Assembly (NCBI RefSeq): GCF_009938015.1
Contig: NZ_AP021884.1
Location: forward strand, 3,040,585 to 3,104,584
Reading direction: 5' to 3'
Source of the DNA: Sulfuriferula plumbiphila
GTDB lineage: Bacteria > Pseudomonadota > Gammaproteobacteria > Burkholderiales > Sulfuriferulaceae
Length of the DNA: 64,000 nucleotides
The notes beneath the pieces were generated by a model. That model was given only the letters and a program-made list of their open reading frames with translations. It searched no databases and was not told the origin of the DNA. Within the stretch, counting starts at the first letter, position 1. Every line of letters starts with the position of its first letter. This document shows positions 8,795 through 18,765 of the stretch, piece after piece. The position numbers were made by a program, and so were the translations under genes.

Positions 8795-9619
8795 ATGAAT
8801 AAAGCACGCCTCGCCCTGGTCACCCTGATTGCCGCAAGCTCCCTGCTCACGGCTGCCTGCGAAACCGTGAGCACCACGCAAAGCGGCACGGTCGGGGTGG
8901 ATCGCAAACAAAACATGTCACCCCTGGTCTCCAGCCAGCAACTCGACCAGCAGGCATCCCTGGCTTATAGCGATTTGATAGGCAGGCAAGCCAAACAAGG
9001 CGACCTGAATCCCGACCCGGCACAGACTGCGCGCGTGCGTCGCATCGCCGAACGCCTGATTCCGCAGACCGCCGTGTTCAGGCCGGATGCGCTGAAGTGG
9101 AACTGGCAGGTCAATGTCATCCGCTCCCCGGATGTCAACGCCTGGTGTATGCCCGGGGGAAAAATCGCCATCTACACCGGCATTCTGGACAAATTAAAAT
9201 TGACCGATGATGAAATCGCTGCGGTGATGGGACACGAAATCGCCCACGCGTTGCGCGAACACGCGCGTGAGCAGGCCTCCGAGCAGACGCTGGCACAACT
9301 CGGCATGCTGGGCGCAGCGCTGGCGGGCGCAGGCCAGAATACCGTCAATGCCGGCAGCCAGCTATACCAGCTCGGTATTGGTTTGCCGCATAGCCGCAGA
9401 CAGGAAACCGAGGCCGATCGTATCGGTGTGGAACTCGCCGCGCGAGCCGGCTATGATCCGCGCGCCGCCGTGACGGTATGGCAAAAAATGATCCAGTTGG
9501 GCGGCAGTCGTCCGCTCGAATTCTTGAGCACCCATCCCAATCCGGAATCGCGCATGCGTGATCTGCAGCAGTATGCCGAAAAAGTAATGCCGCTGTATTT
9601 GCAGGCAAAAAAGCACTAG
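8795..9619 (+). CDS. M48 family zinc metalloprotease, lipoprotein
   Basis: Zinc protease of the M48 family (LoiP/YggG-like), probably anchored in the outer membrane. The 274-residue precursor starts with a lipoprotein signal peptide ending in the lipobox LTAAC (Cys22). The HExxH zinc motif is in VMGHEIAHALREH, and the third zinc ligand is in RRQETEADRIG. The end STHPNPESRMRDLQQY is typical of the family. It probably takes part in cell-envelope protein quality control. An AGGAGA ribosome site precedes the ATG. It is separated by 191 bases from the LolA-like gene, so a functional link with that system is not established. Confidence 0.92.
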   Translation: MNKARLALVTLIAASSLLTAACETVSTTQSGTVGVDRKQNMSPLVSSQQLDQQASLAYSDLIGRQAKQGDLNPDPAQTARVRRIAERLIPQTAVFRPDALKWNWQVNVIRSPDVNAWCMPGGKIAIYTGILDKLKLTDDEIAAVMGHEIAHALREHAREQASEQTLAQLGMLGAALAGAGQNTVNAGSQLYQLGIGLPHSRRQETEADRIGVELAARAGYDPRAAVTVWQKMIQLGGSRPLEFLSTHPNPESRMRDLQQYAEKVMPLYLQAKKH

Positions 9620-9629
9620 CCAGGCAATT

Positions 9630-9658
9630 TTGCCCCGGCTCAATATTGCGTATAAAAT
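9630..9658 (+). promoter_or_regulatory. candidate sigma70 promoter of dusB-fis
   Basis: TTGCCC at 9630-9635 and TAAAAT at 9653-9658, separated by 17 bases, about 30 bases before the dusB start. This is a match by eye only. Confidence 0.4.
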
Positions 9659-9688
9659 AGGCAGCCTTTTCTTCATTGCCGCCTTCTC

Positions 9689-10726
9689 ATGCGCATTGGT
9701 TCCCACACCCTCAAGAACAACCTGATTGTCGCCCCCATGGCGGGGGTGACCGATCGGCCTTTCCGACAGCTGTGCAAGCAGATGGGGGCGGGCATGGCGG
9801 TGTCGGAGATGGTGACTTCCAACTCGCTGCTGTACGGCTCGGCCAAGACCGCACGCCGCGCCAACCATGACGGCGAAGTGGACCCGATTTCGGTACAGAT
9901 TGCCGGTGCCGACCCGGCGATGATGGCGCAGGCGGCGCGTCACAATGTCGATCGCGGCGCGCAGATCATCGACATCAATATGGGCTGTCCGGCCAAGAAA
10001 ATCTGCAACGTGATGGCGGGCTCGGCGTTGTTGCAGGACGAACCGCTGGTGACGCGCATTCTGGAGGCGGTAGTGAACGCAGTGCCCGGCGTGCCGGTCA
10101 CGCTCAAGATTCGCACCGGCTGGGACAAGCAGCATAAAAATGCGCTCACTGTTCTGAATATCGCGCAGAACAGCGGCATCCAGGCGCTGGCGATGCACGG
10201 CCGCACCCGCGCCTGCGGTTACACCGGCAACGCCGAGTATGACACCATCGCTGCGGTCAAGGCAGCAGCGCGTATTCCCATCATCGCCAACGGCGATATC
10301 ACGACGCCGGAAAAGGCAAAATTCGTGCTCGATTACACGGGTGCTGATGCAGTGATGATAGGCCGCGCTGCCCAGGGGCGTCCGTGGATTTTTCGCGAGA
10401 TCGAATACTTCCTGCAAACCGGCACCCCCCTGCCCGCGCCTGAAGTAGAGGAAATCCACCGCGTGCTGCTCGATCATTTGCACGACCTCTACGGCTTTTA
10501 CGGCGAGCATGCCGGGGTACGCATTGCGCGCAAGCATATCTCCTGGTACACCAGGGGCTTGCAGGATTCCGCCACCTTTCGCCAGGCCATGAACCAGCTG
10601 CAAGACGCTACCGGGCAGGAAGCGGCGGTGAATGAGTTTTTCGACCGGTGCCGCGCGCGCGGGCAGCGACTCGATTACGTCGCAACCGACAATAGCCGCC
10701 TCAACGAAACATCGCTTGCCGCCTGA
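9689..10726 (+). CDS. dusB: tRNA-dihydrouridine synthase B
   Basis: FMN-dependent enzyme reducing uridine to dihydrouridine in the tRNA D-loop. The 345-residue product has the TIM-barrel Dus signatures: NNLIVAPMAGVTDRPFR at the N-terminus, DINMGCPAKKI with the catalytic cysteine near residue 100, MHGRTRACGYTG, and ANGDI near 205. As in many proteobacteria, fis follows directly; the dusB-fis order is the classical fis operon and supports the assignment. Confidence 0.96.
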   Translation: MRIGSHTLKNNLIVAPMAGVTDRPFRQLCKQMGAGMAVSEMVTSNSLLYGSAKTARRANHDGEVDPISVQIAGADPAMMAQAARHNVDRGAQIIDINMGCPAKKICNVMAGSALLQDEPLVTRILEAVVNAVPGVPVTLKIRTGWDKQHKNALTVLNIAQNSGIQALAMHGRTRACGYTGNAEYDTIAAVKAAARIPIIANGDITTPEKAKFVLDYTGADAVMIGRAAQGRPWIFREIEYFLQTGTPLPAPEVEEIHRVLLDHLHDLYGFYGEHAGVRIARKHISWYTRGLQDSATFRQAMNQLQDATGQEAAVNEFFDRCRARGQRLDYVATDNSRLNETSLAA

Positions 10727-10754
10727 GCCGGCGAGTACAGGGAGAGTCAGCAAG

Positions 10755-10991
10755 GTGAAAAAAGAAAACGACATTCCAGCGTGTGTAGCCCGCGCCATGG
10801 ACGACTATTTCCGCGATCTGGATGGGGAAATACCTGCGGGCATATACGACATGGTGATGTCCTGCGTGGAGCAGCCACTATTGGAACAAGTCCTGCGCTT
10901 CGCCGCGGGCAACCAGACCCGCGCCGCCGAATATCTGGGCATCAACCGCAACACCCTGCGCAAGAAGATGGCGCAATACGGAATCAAGTAA
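10755..10991 (+). CDS. fis: DNA-binding protein Fis
   Basis: Nucleoid-associated factor for inversion stimulation. From the GTG at 10755 (preceded by GAGAGTCAGCAAG) the product is 78 residues, shorter than the 98-residue E. coli protein but typical of betaproteobacteria. The C-terminal helix-turn-helix is clear: QVLRFAAGNQTRAAEYLG followed by INRNTLRKKMAQYGIK. The start is chosen because upstream codons in this frame overlap the dusB end and look unlike Fis. It lies 28 bases after dusB. Confidence 0.93.
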   Translation: MKKENDIPACVARAMDDYFRDLDGEIPAGIYDMVMSCVEQPLLEQVLRFAAGNQTRAAEYLGINRNTLRKKMAQYGIK

Positions 10992-11041
10992 CCCATTTTT
11001 AGCCCCGGGGTTCCCAGAGGAGAAACATGCCGTTATCTCTA

Positions 11042-11064
11042 AGTTCTCTGTGAACTCCGTGGCA
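11042..11064 (-). repeat. dispersed repeat related to 8619-8640
   Basis: The fis-purH spacer contains CTCTGTGAACTCCGTGGCA, which read on the minus strand begins TGCCACGGAGTTCACAG and resembles the repeat at 8619-8640. Confidence 0.35.
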
Positions 11065-11092
11065 TAGCTTTTAAATCAACAGGGCAAACAAC

Positions 11093-12655
11093 ATGGCTTT
11101 CATCCAACGTGCGCTGATCAGCGTTTCCGACAAGACCGGCGTGCTGGAACTCGCCAAAGGCTTGCGCGAATTCAACATCGAGATGCTGTCCACCGGCGGC
11201 ACTGCCAGGATGCTCGCCGAGCACGGCATCCAGGTGACCGAGGTGGCGGATTACACCGGCTTCCCCGAAATGCTCGATGGCCGGGTGAAAACCCTGCACC
11301 CGAAAATCCACGGCGGCATCCTGGCGCGGCGCGACCTGGCCGAACACGCCGAAGCAGTGCGTGAGGCCGGCATCGGCTACATCGACCTGGTGGTGGTAAA
11401 CCTCTACCCGTTCAGCCAGACCGTCGCCAGGCCGGACTGCGCCCTGCCCGATGCCATCGAGAACATCGACATCGGCGGCCCCGCCATGGTGCGCTCTGCT
11501 GCCAAGAACTACCAGCACGTCGCCGTGGTGACGGATCCGGCCGATTACGCCAGCGTGCTCGCCGAGCTCAAAGCCAGCCACGGCTCGCTGTCCACCGCAA
11601 GCTGCTACAACCTGGCGCGCAAGGCGTTTTCGCATACCGCCCAGTACGACAGCGCGATTTCCAATTACCTGACTGCATACGAGATGAACGGTGAACGCGC
11701 CGACTTTCCCGGCCGCCTCAACCTCAACTTCGAGCGCCTACAATCGATGCGCTACGGCGAGAACCCGCATCAGGCAGCGGCGTTCTACCGCGACCTCCAT
11801 CCCGCGGCGGGGACGCTGTCGCACTACACCCAGTTGCAGGGCAAGGAATTGTCCTACAACAACATCGGCGACGCCGACGCGGCGTGGGAATGCGTCAAGA
11901 CTTTCGACGCGCCTGCCTGCGTCATCATCAAGCACGCCAACCCCAGTGGCGTGGCGCTGGCGGCGGATACCTTGAGCGCCTACCGGCTGGCGTTCGCGAC
12001 TGATGCCGCCTCCGCTTTCGGCGGCATCATCGCCTTCAACCGCGAAGTGGACGCTGCCACCGCCGAAGCGGTATCCGGCCAGTTCATGGAAGTGCTGATT
12101 GCACCGGCCTACAGTGCGGCAGCACTGGAACTGCTGGCGAAAAAGGCCAGTGTGCGCGTGCTCGCCGTGCCGCTCGCTGCTAGTCACAACGCGCTGGAGC
12201 TCAAACGCGTCGGCGGCGGTCTGCTGGTGCAGACGGCGGACACCTTCAACATCACCGCAGCCGATTTGAAAGTGGTCAGCCAGCGCCAGCCCGGCCCGCA
12301 GGAAATCCAGGACATGCTGTTCGCCTGGCGCGTGGCCAAGTTCGTCAAATCCAACGCCATCGTATTTGCTGCCGGCGGACGCACTCTGGGCGTGGGCGCG
12401 GGCCAAATGAGCCGGGTGGATTCCACCCGCATCGCCGTCATCAAGGCGGGCCATGCCGGCTTGCCGCTGGCGGGCTGCGCAGTGGCGTCCGACGCCTTCT
12501 TCCCGTTCCGTGACGGACTCGACGTGCTCGCCGCAGCCGGCGCCAAAGCCGTCATCCAGCCGGGCGGCAGCGTCAAGGACGCAGAAGTCATTGCCGCTGC
12601 CGACGAGCACGGAATCGCCATGGTGTTTACCGGACACCGCCATTTCCGTCACTAA
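11093..12655 (+). CDS. purH: bifunctional AICAR transformylase/IMP cyclohydrolase
   Basis: Catalyses the last two steps of de novo IMP synthesis. The 520-residue protein has the N-terminal MGS-like IMP cyclohydrolase domain ([44 protein letters not shown]) and the C-terminal AICAR transformylase domain ([41 protein letters not shown], and the ending [14 protein letters not shown]). Length and motifs are normal. It starts a purH-purD pair separated by 17 bases. Confidence 0.97.
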   Translation: MAFIQRALISVSDKTGVLELAKGLREFNIEMLSTGGTARMLAEHGIQVTEVADYTGFPEMLDGRVKTLHPKIHGGILARRDLAEHAEAVREAGIGYIDLVVVNLYPFSQTVARPDCALPDAIENIDIGGPAMVRSAAKNYQHVAVVTDPADYASVLAELKASHGSLSTASCYNLARKAFSHTAQYDSAISNYLTAYEMNGERADFPGRLNLNFERLQSMRYGENPHQAAAFYRDLHPAAGTLSHYTQLQGKELSYNNIGDADAAWECVKTFDAPACVIIKHANPSGVALAADTLSAYRLAFATDAASAFGGIIAFNREVDAATAEAVSGQFMEVLIAPAYSAAALELLAKKASVRVLAVPLAASHNALELKRVGGGLLVQTADTFNITAADLKVVSQRQPGPQEIQDMLFAWRVAKFVKSNAIVFAAGGRTLGVGAGQMSRVDSTRIAVIKAGHAGLPLAGCAVASDAFFPFRDGLDVLAAAGAKAVIQPGGSVKDAEVIAAADEHGIAMVFTGHRHFRH

Positions 12656-12672
12656 GTTCAAACAGGTTAAAC

Positions 12673-13950
12673 ATGAAAGCTCTAGTCATCGGTTCCGGCG
12701 GACGCGAACACGCCATTGCCTGGCGGCTCGCCCAGTCACCGCGCATTTCCAAGGTGTTGGTTGCGCCCGGCAACGCCGGTACGGCACGCGATCCGGCACT
12801 CACCAATGTGCCGGTGAGCGCCATTCCCAGCCTGGTGGAGTTTGCCCGGCGCGAAGACGTCGCCTTCACCGTGGTCGGACCGGAAGCGCCGCTGGCCGCC
12901 GGCGTAGTGGACGCCTTTCGTGCGGCGGGCCTGAAAATTTTCGGGCCTACCCGGGCGGCCGCCCAACTGGAAGCCTCCAAGGATTTCGCCAAGGCGTTCA
13001 TGGCGCGGCACAACATTCCTACCGCGAAATACCAGACTTTCAGCGCAGCGCAGGCAGCCCATGCCTACATTGATGCCAACGGCGCGCCTATCGTCATCAA
13101 GGCCGATGGGCTGGCGGCGGGCAAGGGCGTGGTGGTCGCGCAAACCCTGGCAGAAGCTCACGCTGCCGTGGACATGATGCTGGACGGTAACAAACTCGGC
13201 AGCGCTGGCGCGCGCGTGGTGATTGAGGAATTTCTCACTGGCGAGGAAGCCAGCTTCATCGTGATGTGCGACGGCGAGCACGTGCTGCCGCTGGCCACCA
13301 GCCAGGATCACAAGCGCCTGCTGGATGGCGATGCAGGCCCCAACACTGGCGGCATGGGCGCTTATTCGCCGGCACCGGTGGTCACTCCGGAAATCCATGC
13401 GCGCGTGCTGCGCGAAGTAATCGCGCCGGTGGTGGCGGGAATGAAAAAAGAAGGCGTGGCCTATACCGGCTTTCTCTATGCCGGTTTGATGATCGACGCC
13501 GCAGGCAATATCAAGGTGCTGGAATTCAACTGCCGCATGGGCGATCCGGAAACCCAACCCATCATGCTGCGCCTGAAATCCGACCTGGTCGGCATCATGG
13601 AACACGCGGTCAACGGCACGCTGGACAAAGTGGAAGCCGAGTGGGATCGGCGCACCGCGCTGGGCGTGGTGTTGGCGGCGGCGAATTACCCGGACGCGCC
13701 GCGCAGCGGCGATGTGATTGGCGGCCTGCCCAGGGATGACGGAGACTTCCACGTATTTCACGCCGGCACGGCACTCAGGGACCGCAATGTGGTGACCAGC
13801 GGCGGGCGCGTGCTGTGCGTCACCGCACTGGGCGACAGCGTGAAAATCGCCCAGCGCCGCGCCTATGAGATTGCCGACCAGATTCACTTCGACGGCTGCC
13901 AGATGCGGCGCGATATCGGTTACCGTGCAATTGACAAAAAATCCCGCTGA
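12673..13950 (+). CDS. purD: phosphoribosylamine-glycine ligase
   Basis: GAR synthetase, the second step of de novo purine synthesis, ligating glycine to phosphoribosylamine with ATP. The 425-residue ATP-grasp protein shows VIGSGGREHAIAWRL at the N-terminus, SKDFAKAFMARHNIPTAKY, IKADGLAAGKGVVVA, TGGMGAYSPAPVV and LEFNCRMGDPETQPI. It is 17 bases downstream of purH and overlaps the next gene, tsaC, by 26 bases, so the three are probably one transcript. Confidence 0.97.
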   Translation: MKALVIGSGGREHAIAWRLAQSPRISKVLVAPGNAGTARDPALTNVPVSAIPSLVEFARREDVAFTVVGPEAPLAAGVVDAFRAAGLKIFGPTRAAAQLEASKDFAKAFMARHNIPTAKYQTFSAAQAAHAYIDANGAPIVIKADGLAAGKGVVVAQTLAEAHAAVDMMLDGNKLGSAGARVVIEEFLTGEEASFIVMCDGEHVLPLATSQDHKRLLDGDAGPNTGGMGAYSPAPVVTPEIHARVLREVIAPVVAGMKKEGVAYTGFLYAGLMIDAAGNIKVLEFNCRMGDPETQPIMLRLKSDLVGIMEHAVNGTLDKVEAEWDRRTALGVVLAAANYPDAPRSGDVIGGLPRDDGDFHVFHAGTALRDRNVVTSGGRVLCVTALGDSVKIAQRRAYEIADQIHFDGCQMRRDIGYRAIDKKSR

Positions 13951-14482
13951 TTCTGCGTTGCGTGGCTGGCTGAAGTCGGGTGGCGTGATTGCCTACCCCA
14001 CCGAATCCTGCTATGGGCTGGGTTGCGATCCAATGAACCCGCACGCCGTCCAACGCATTCTGCAGCTCAAGGGACGACCGCAGTCCAAGGGGCTGATACT
14101 GATCGCCGCGCGCGTCGAACAACTCAAACGCTACGTGGATGCCGAAGCCTTACAGGCTGCCGGGGATTCCGGCTACTGGCCGGGTCCGGTCACCTTGCTG
14201 CTGCCCGCGACCAGGCATTGCCCGCCCTGGCTCACCGGACGCCATGACAAGCTGGCGGTACGCGTCACCGCGCACCCGGCCGCGGCCCTGTTGTGCGAAC
14301 ACCTGGGTACGGCGCTGGTTTCCACCAGTGCCAATCGGGCAGGCGGCAGGTCACTGAAAAACGCACGCGACTGCTACCGGATGTTCGGCGGCCAAACCCG
14401 CGTCATCCCCGGTAAAACCGGCACAGCCCGGCGCCCCAGTACCATTATTGATTTTGCCACCGGTGACATCTTGCGCAGCTAA
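13925..14482 (+). CDS. tsaC: threonylcarbamoyl-AMP synthase, Sua5/YciO/YrdC family
   Basis: Makes threonylcarbamoyl-AMP from threonine, bicarbonate and ATP for t6A37 modification of ANN-decoding tRNAs. The 185-residue protein is the short YrdC-only form, with [51 protein letters not shown] and [12 protein letters not shown] chose the GTG at 13925, inside the purD end, because homologs begin just before the ADSALRGWL segment. It lies directly before hemF. Confidence 0.93.
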   Translation: MQLTKNPADSALRGWLKSGGVIAYPTESCYGLGCDPMNPHAVQRILQLKGRPQSKGLILIAARVEQLKRYVDAEALQAAGDSGYWPGPVTLLLPATRHCPPWLTGRHDKLAVRVTAHPAAALLCEHLGTALVSTSANRAGGRSLKNARDCYRMFGGQTRVIPGKTGTARRPSTIIDFATGDILRS

Positions 14483-14492
14483 GGAACGGGAC

Positions 14493-15398
14493 ATGAACAC
14501 TGTTTCAATCAAGGAATACCTTCTGGAACTGCAGGAACTCATTGTCGAGCGCATGCAACAGATTGACGGCAAGCCCTTCCTGCGCGACAGCTGGGTGCGT
14601 CCGGAGGGCGGTGGCGGCACCAGTTGCGTACTGGAAGAGGGCCACGTACTGGAGCGTGGCGGGGTGAATTTCTCCCACGTATTCGGCGACAATCTGCCGC
14701 CTTCCGCCAGCGCGGTGCGGCCGGAACTGGCGGGGCGCAGCTTCGAAGCAATGGGCGTATCGCTGGTGTTCCACCCGCGTAATCCCTATGCCCCCACCGT
14801 GCATCTCAATGTGCGTTTTTTCATGGCCACCAAACCCGGCGCCGAGCCCGTGTGGTGGTTCGGCGGCGGCATGGATCTGACGCCGTATTACGGTTTTGAG
14901 GAGGACGCGGTACATTTTCATCGCACCTGCCGCAACGCGCTGAATCCGTTTGACGCAGCCTATTACCCGCGTTTCAAGGAGTGGTGCGACCAATACTTTT
15001 TCCTCAAGCATCGCAACGAGCCACGCGGAATCGGCGGGATTTTCCTGGATGATTTCAACGAGCGTGATTTCGATTTCAGCTTCAACCTGATACAAAGCGT
15101 GGGCGACCATTTTCTCTCCGCCTACGCGCCCATCCTGGAGCGCCGCATGGACACCCCCTATGCCGAGCGCGAACGCGATTTTCAGGCGTATCGGCGCGGT
15201 CGCTATGTGGAGTTCAACCTGGTCTACGATCGCGGCACCCTGTTCGGCCTGCAATCCAATGGCCGCGCCGAATCCATCCTGGTATCCATGCCCCCTGTCG
15301 TCAAATGGCGCTACCACTGGCAACCCGAAGCGGGCACGGCGGAGGCACGCCTGTACAGCGACTTCCTCACTGGCAAAGACTGGCTCGCCTGCAACTAA
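14493..15398 (+). CDS. hemF: oxygen-dependent coproporphyrinogen III oxidase
   Basis: Oxidatively decarboxylates coproporphyrinogen III to protoporphyrinogen IX in haem synthesis, requiring O2. The 301-residue protein has the family signatures [55 protein letters not shown] and [17 protein letters not shown]. The ATG at 14493 has AAGGAACGGG just upstream; an in-frame earlier start at 14448 lies inside tsaC and is not needed. The aerobic enzyme suggests life in at least microoxic conditions. Confidence 0.97.
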   Translation: MNTVSIKEYLLELQELIVERMQQIDGKPFLRDSWVRPEGGGGTSCVLEEGHVLERGGVNFSHVFGDNLPPSASAVRPELAGRSFEAMGVSLVFHPRNPYAPTVHLNVRFFMATKPGAEPVWWFGGGMDLTPYYGFEEDAVHFHRTCRNALNPFDAAYYPRFKEWCDQYFFLKHRNEPRGIGGIFLDDFNERDFDFSFNLIQSVGDHFLSAYAPILERRMDTPYAERERDFQAYRRGRYVEFNLVYDRGTLFGLQSNGRAESILVSMPPVVKWRYHWQPEAGTAEARLYSDFLTGKDWLACN

Positions 15399-15417
15399 CT
15401 CAATATTAAACGGCATC

Positions 15418-18400
15418 ATGGCATCCACGCGCAGCAAACTCATTATTGCCGGTACCGGCCTGCTCACGGTGGGCGTACTGGCAGGCTTTCTCGCCTGGGA
15501 ATTCACCACCTCTACCCTGCAGGCAAAATTCCTCAGCGAGTATGCCGCCCGCATGCACTACAAGCTGGAACCAGGCGCCAGCCCATCCATCCGTTTTCCG
15601 CACGACGGCCCTTATGACGTGCGCCTTGGCTATACCCGGCTGCCGGACTTCAGCAAACGCCTGACCGGTTCCGGCTTCGCTATCGCGGCGCAGGCACGCA
15701 TCAGTCCGGCCATGGTGCAAATGGCCGATAACGGCCTGTTTCTGCCCTACCATGAAAAAGATCAGGGTGGCCTCACCCTGTACGACACCACCGGCGCGGT
15801 GATGTTTTCCAGCCGCACACCGCAGCGCGTATTCAACAATTTTCAGAGCATTCCGGCGCTGATCCGCAACGCGTTGCTGTTTATCGAAAACCGGGAACTG
15901 CTGTCGGCGGACAACCCAAAACGCAATCCGGCAGTGGAATGGGACCGGCTGACGCAGGCAGTGCTGGACAAGATCGTGCAGATTTTTCATCCCGCGCACG
16001 ACGTGCCGGGCGGCAGCACGCTCGCCACGCAGATCGAAAAATATCGCCACTCGCCGGATGGCCTGACCTTGTCCATGGGCGACAAGCTCCAGCAAATGGC
16101 GTCTGCCTCGGTGCGCGCCTATCTGGACGGCGAGAACACCTTGCCGGCGCGGCGCCGGATAGTGCTGGATTATCTCAACACGGTTCCGCTCTCTGCCGCG
16201 CCCGGCTTTGGCGAAGTGATCGGCCTGCCCGATGCGCTGTGGGCGTGGTACGGTCTGGATTACCGCGAGGTGGTGCGGCTGCTCGACGCCAATCAGCCTG
16301 ACCGCGCCACCGCCAATGCATTCAAGCATGTATTGTCGCTGTTGATTGCGCAGCGCAAGCCGTCATTTTATCTGGGCAGCAACCACAAGGCCCTGGACGA
16401 CCACACCAACATCTACTTGCGCCTGATGGCCAAAGCCGGGCTGATCAGCCCGGCGCTGCGCGACGCCGCACTACCGATCCCCTTGCGCTTCAATATCCAG
16501 CGCGCAATCAGCAAGCGGGCCTTTGTCGAGCAGAAAGCCGCCAATGCCGTCCGGTCGCGGCTGGCCTCCTTGCTCGGCATGCATCGCCTGTACGATGTGG
16601 ACCGCCTCGACCTGTCCGCCGGCAGCACCCTGAATGCTGCCGCGCAAAAGGCGGTAAGCCGCTTTCTGATTAATCTCAACTCGCCCGAGGGTGCGCAGGC
16701 AGTGGGTATCTATGGCAAAAACCTGCTTAGCCGCGAGAACGATCTGTCGAAGATCATTTACAGCTTTACCCTGTATGAAATCAGCCCGCAAGGCGCGCTG
16801 CTGCGGGTACAGGCGGATAATCTCAACCAGCCGTTCGACATCAACAGGGGTGCGAAGCTGGATCTGGGCTCCACTGCCAAACTGCGCACCCTGATCAGCT
16901 ATCTGGAAATCGTCAGCAAGCTGCATGACGCCTATCTGCGGCTACCCGCCCAGCGCCTGCACGCAATCGCCCATCAGGATAACGATGCAATTGCCCGGTG
17001 GGCGGCTCAATACCTGCTGACAGCGCAGGACCAAAGCCTCGCCGCAATGCTCGAAGCCGCGATGAACCGCACTTATTCGGCGGATCCGTCCACAGGCTTC
17101 TTCACCGGAGGCGGCCTGCTCCATTTCGTCAACTTCAACAAGGACGACAATGGCCGCCGCATGAACCTGTGGGAAGCCACGCGCAATTCGGTCAACCTGG
17201 TCTATATCCGCGTGATGCGCGACATCGTGCGCCACTACATCGCGCAGAATCCTGGCGTAGTCGGCAAGATTCTCGAAGATGCCGGCAATCCGGCGCGCAA
17301 AACCTACCTGGAGCGCTTTGCCGACCGGGAAGGGCAGGCCTTCCTGCTGCGCTTTCATAAAAAATACCGCGGCCTGAATCCTGCCCAGGTCACCGAAAAG
17401 CTGTTTTCCGAGATGCATCCGTTGCCGCGCAGGCTGGCGGCGGTTTACCGTTATATCGCTCCGGACGCGCCATTGAATGTTTTCGCCCGCTTCCTGCGCA
17501 GCCGCGCGCCGGATGGCGCGACGCTGTCGGACACGGAAATCCGGGCGCTCTATTGGCAGCATGCGCCCGGCGCTTATTCGCTGGCCGACCGCGGCTACAT
17601 CGCGCAGATTCATCCGCTGGAATTGTGGCTGGTGCGCTATCTGCGCAGCCACCCGGCCGCCACTTTTGCCGACATCGTCGCCGCCAGCCATGATCAGCGC
17701 ATCGAAGTGTATAACTGGCTGTTCAGGACCAGCCGCAAAAATGCGCAGGATCGGCGCATCCACAGCCTGCTCGAAGTCGAGGCATTCCAGAACATCTATC
17801 GGGACTGGAAGCGGCTCGGCTATCCGTTTGACAGCCTGGTGCCCTCCTACGCGACCGCCATCGGCAGCTCGGCAGATCGCCCCGCCGCACTCGCCGAATT
17901 GATGGGCGTGGTGGTGAACAATGGCGTGCGCCTGCCTGCGGTATCCATCCACACACTGCACTTCGCTGCCGGCACACCCTACGAAACCGTGTTTGTGCGC
18001 CAGCAGCCGAAAGGCGAGCGCCTGCTCCCGGTCGAGCTCACCCAGATCGTGCGCCGCGCGTTGCAGGGCGTGGTGGAGCAAGGCACCGCCGCGCGCCTGA
18101 ATGGCGCGTTCAAGGATGCCAGCGGCAACCGTATTATCATGGGGGGCAAGACCGGCACCGGCGACCATCGCTACAAAACCTTCGGCGCAGGCGGCAATCT
18201 GCTCACCTCGCGTGTGGTGAACCGCACCGCCACCATGGTGTTTTTCCTCGGCGACCGTTTCTTCGGCACCATGACCGCGCTGGTACCCGGCGAAGAAGCC
18301 GCCAAGTACCGCTTTACCAGTTCCTTGCCAGCACAGCTGCTCAAGGAGATGGGTCCGGCGTTAAGCAATGTGCTGGCGCCGATCGAGGCAAAAACAGCGC

Positions 18401-18660
18401 CCACCGCGACGACCAATGCAGTGCCCCCCAGAGCCCAACGCGAGCCCGGCGCCAAAGCAGCGGAGGCCATACTGCAACAGTCCAGGCCCGGCCCGGACAG
18501 CAGGCACAAAGACCGGCAGCAGCCAGCCGCGCGCCAGGATGAAAATCCTCCCCCAGCCAAAAAACCGGCGCCACCCATTACAGATGACAGACAGGCTCCG
18601 CTACCCACCCCCCCTGCCCCGATTGAAGACCGCCGGCCCGAGGCCGGAGAGTCCTACTGA
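15418..18660 (+). CDS. divergent class A penicillin-binding protein with transglycosylase domain
   Basis: Large bifunctional peptidoglycan synthase homolog (1080 residues). An N-terminal membrane anchor (about residues 8-29) is followed by a glycosyltransferase-51 region with Glu157 in IENREL and PGGSTLATQIEKYR near residue 198. The third GT51 block is unusual (LNTVPLSAAPGFGEVIGLP). The transpeptidase part keeps all three motifs: STAK with Ser485, SVN at 591-593, and KTGTG with Lys911. The gap of about 318 residues between SVN and KTGT is far longer than in PBP1a/1b and must contain an extra domain. The C-terminal 100 residues are Pro/Ala-rich and low complexity. It starts 20 bases after hemF. 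Activity is likely, but the role relative to the main PBPs is unknown. Confidence 0.85.
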   Translation: MASTRSKLIIAGTGLLTVGVLAGFLAWEFTTSTLQAKFLSEYAARMHYKLEPGASPSIRFPHDGPYDVRLGYTRLPDFSKRLTGSGFAIAAQARISPAMVQMADNGLFLPYHEKDQGGLTLYDTTGAVMFSSRTPQRVFNNFQSIPALIRNALLFIENRELLSADNPKRNPAVEWDRLTQAVLDKIVQIFHPAHDVPGGSTLATQIEKYRHSPDGLTLSMGDKLQQMASASVRAYLDGENTLPARRRIVLDYLNTVPLSAAPGFGEVIGLPDALWAWYGLDYREVVRLLDANQPDRATANAFKHVLSLLIAQRKPSFYLGSNHKALDDHTNIYLRLMAKAGLISPALRDAALPIPLRFNIQRAISKRAFVEQKAANAVRSRLASLLGMHRLYDVDRLDLSAGSTLNAAAQKAVSRFLINLNSPEGAQAVGIYGKNLLSRENDLSKIIYSFTLYEISPQGALLRVQADNLNQPFDINRGAKLDLGSTAKLRTLISYLEIVSKLHDAYLRLPAQRLHAIAHQDNDAIARWAAQYLLTAQDQSLAAMLEAAMNRTYSADPSTGFFTGGGLLHFVNFNKDDNGRRMNLWEATRNSVNLVYIRVMRDIVRHYIAQNPGVVGKILEDAGNPARKTYLERFADREGQAFLLRFHKKYRGLNPAQVTEKLFSEMHPLPRRLAAVYRYIAPDAPLNVFARFLRSRAPDGATLSDTEIRALYWQHAPGAYSLADRGYIAQIHPLELWLVRYLRSHPAATFADIVAASHDQRIEVYNWLFRTSRKNAQDRRIHSLLEVEAFQNIYRDWKRLGYPFDSLVPSYATAIGSSADRPAALAELMGVVVNNGVRLPAVSIHTLHFAAGTPYETVFVRQQPKGERLLPVELTQIVRRALQGVVEQGTAARLNGAFKDASGNRIIMGGKTGTGDHRYKTFGAGGNLLTSRVVNRTATMVFFLGDRFFGTMTALVPGEEAAKYRFTSSLPAQLLKEMGPALSNVLAPIEAKTAPTATTNAVPPRAQREPGAKAAEAILQQSRPGPDSRHKDRQQPAARQDENPPPAKKPAPPITDDRQAPLPTPPAPIEDRRPEAGESY

Positions 18661-18765
18661 ATAAATGCCCGGGATTGGGCTGAACCCCGGCAAAGCTGTG
18701 GTGTCTTCTACAATTGGTTTAGAATAGCGCGGTTTATCGCGCGCCCACCAGGCTCATACGACTTC

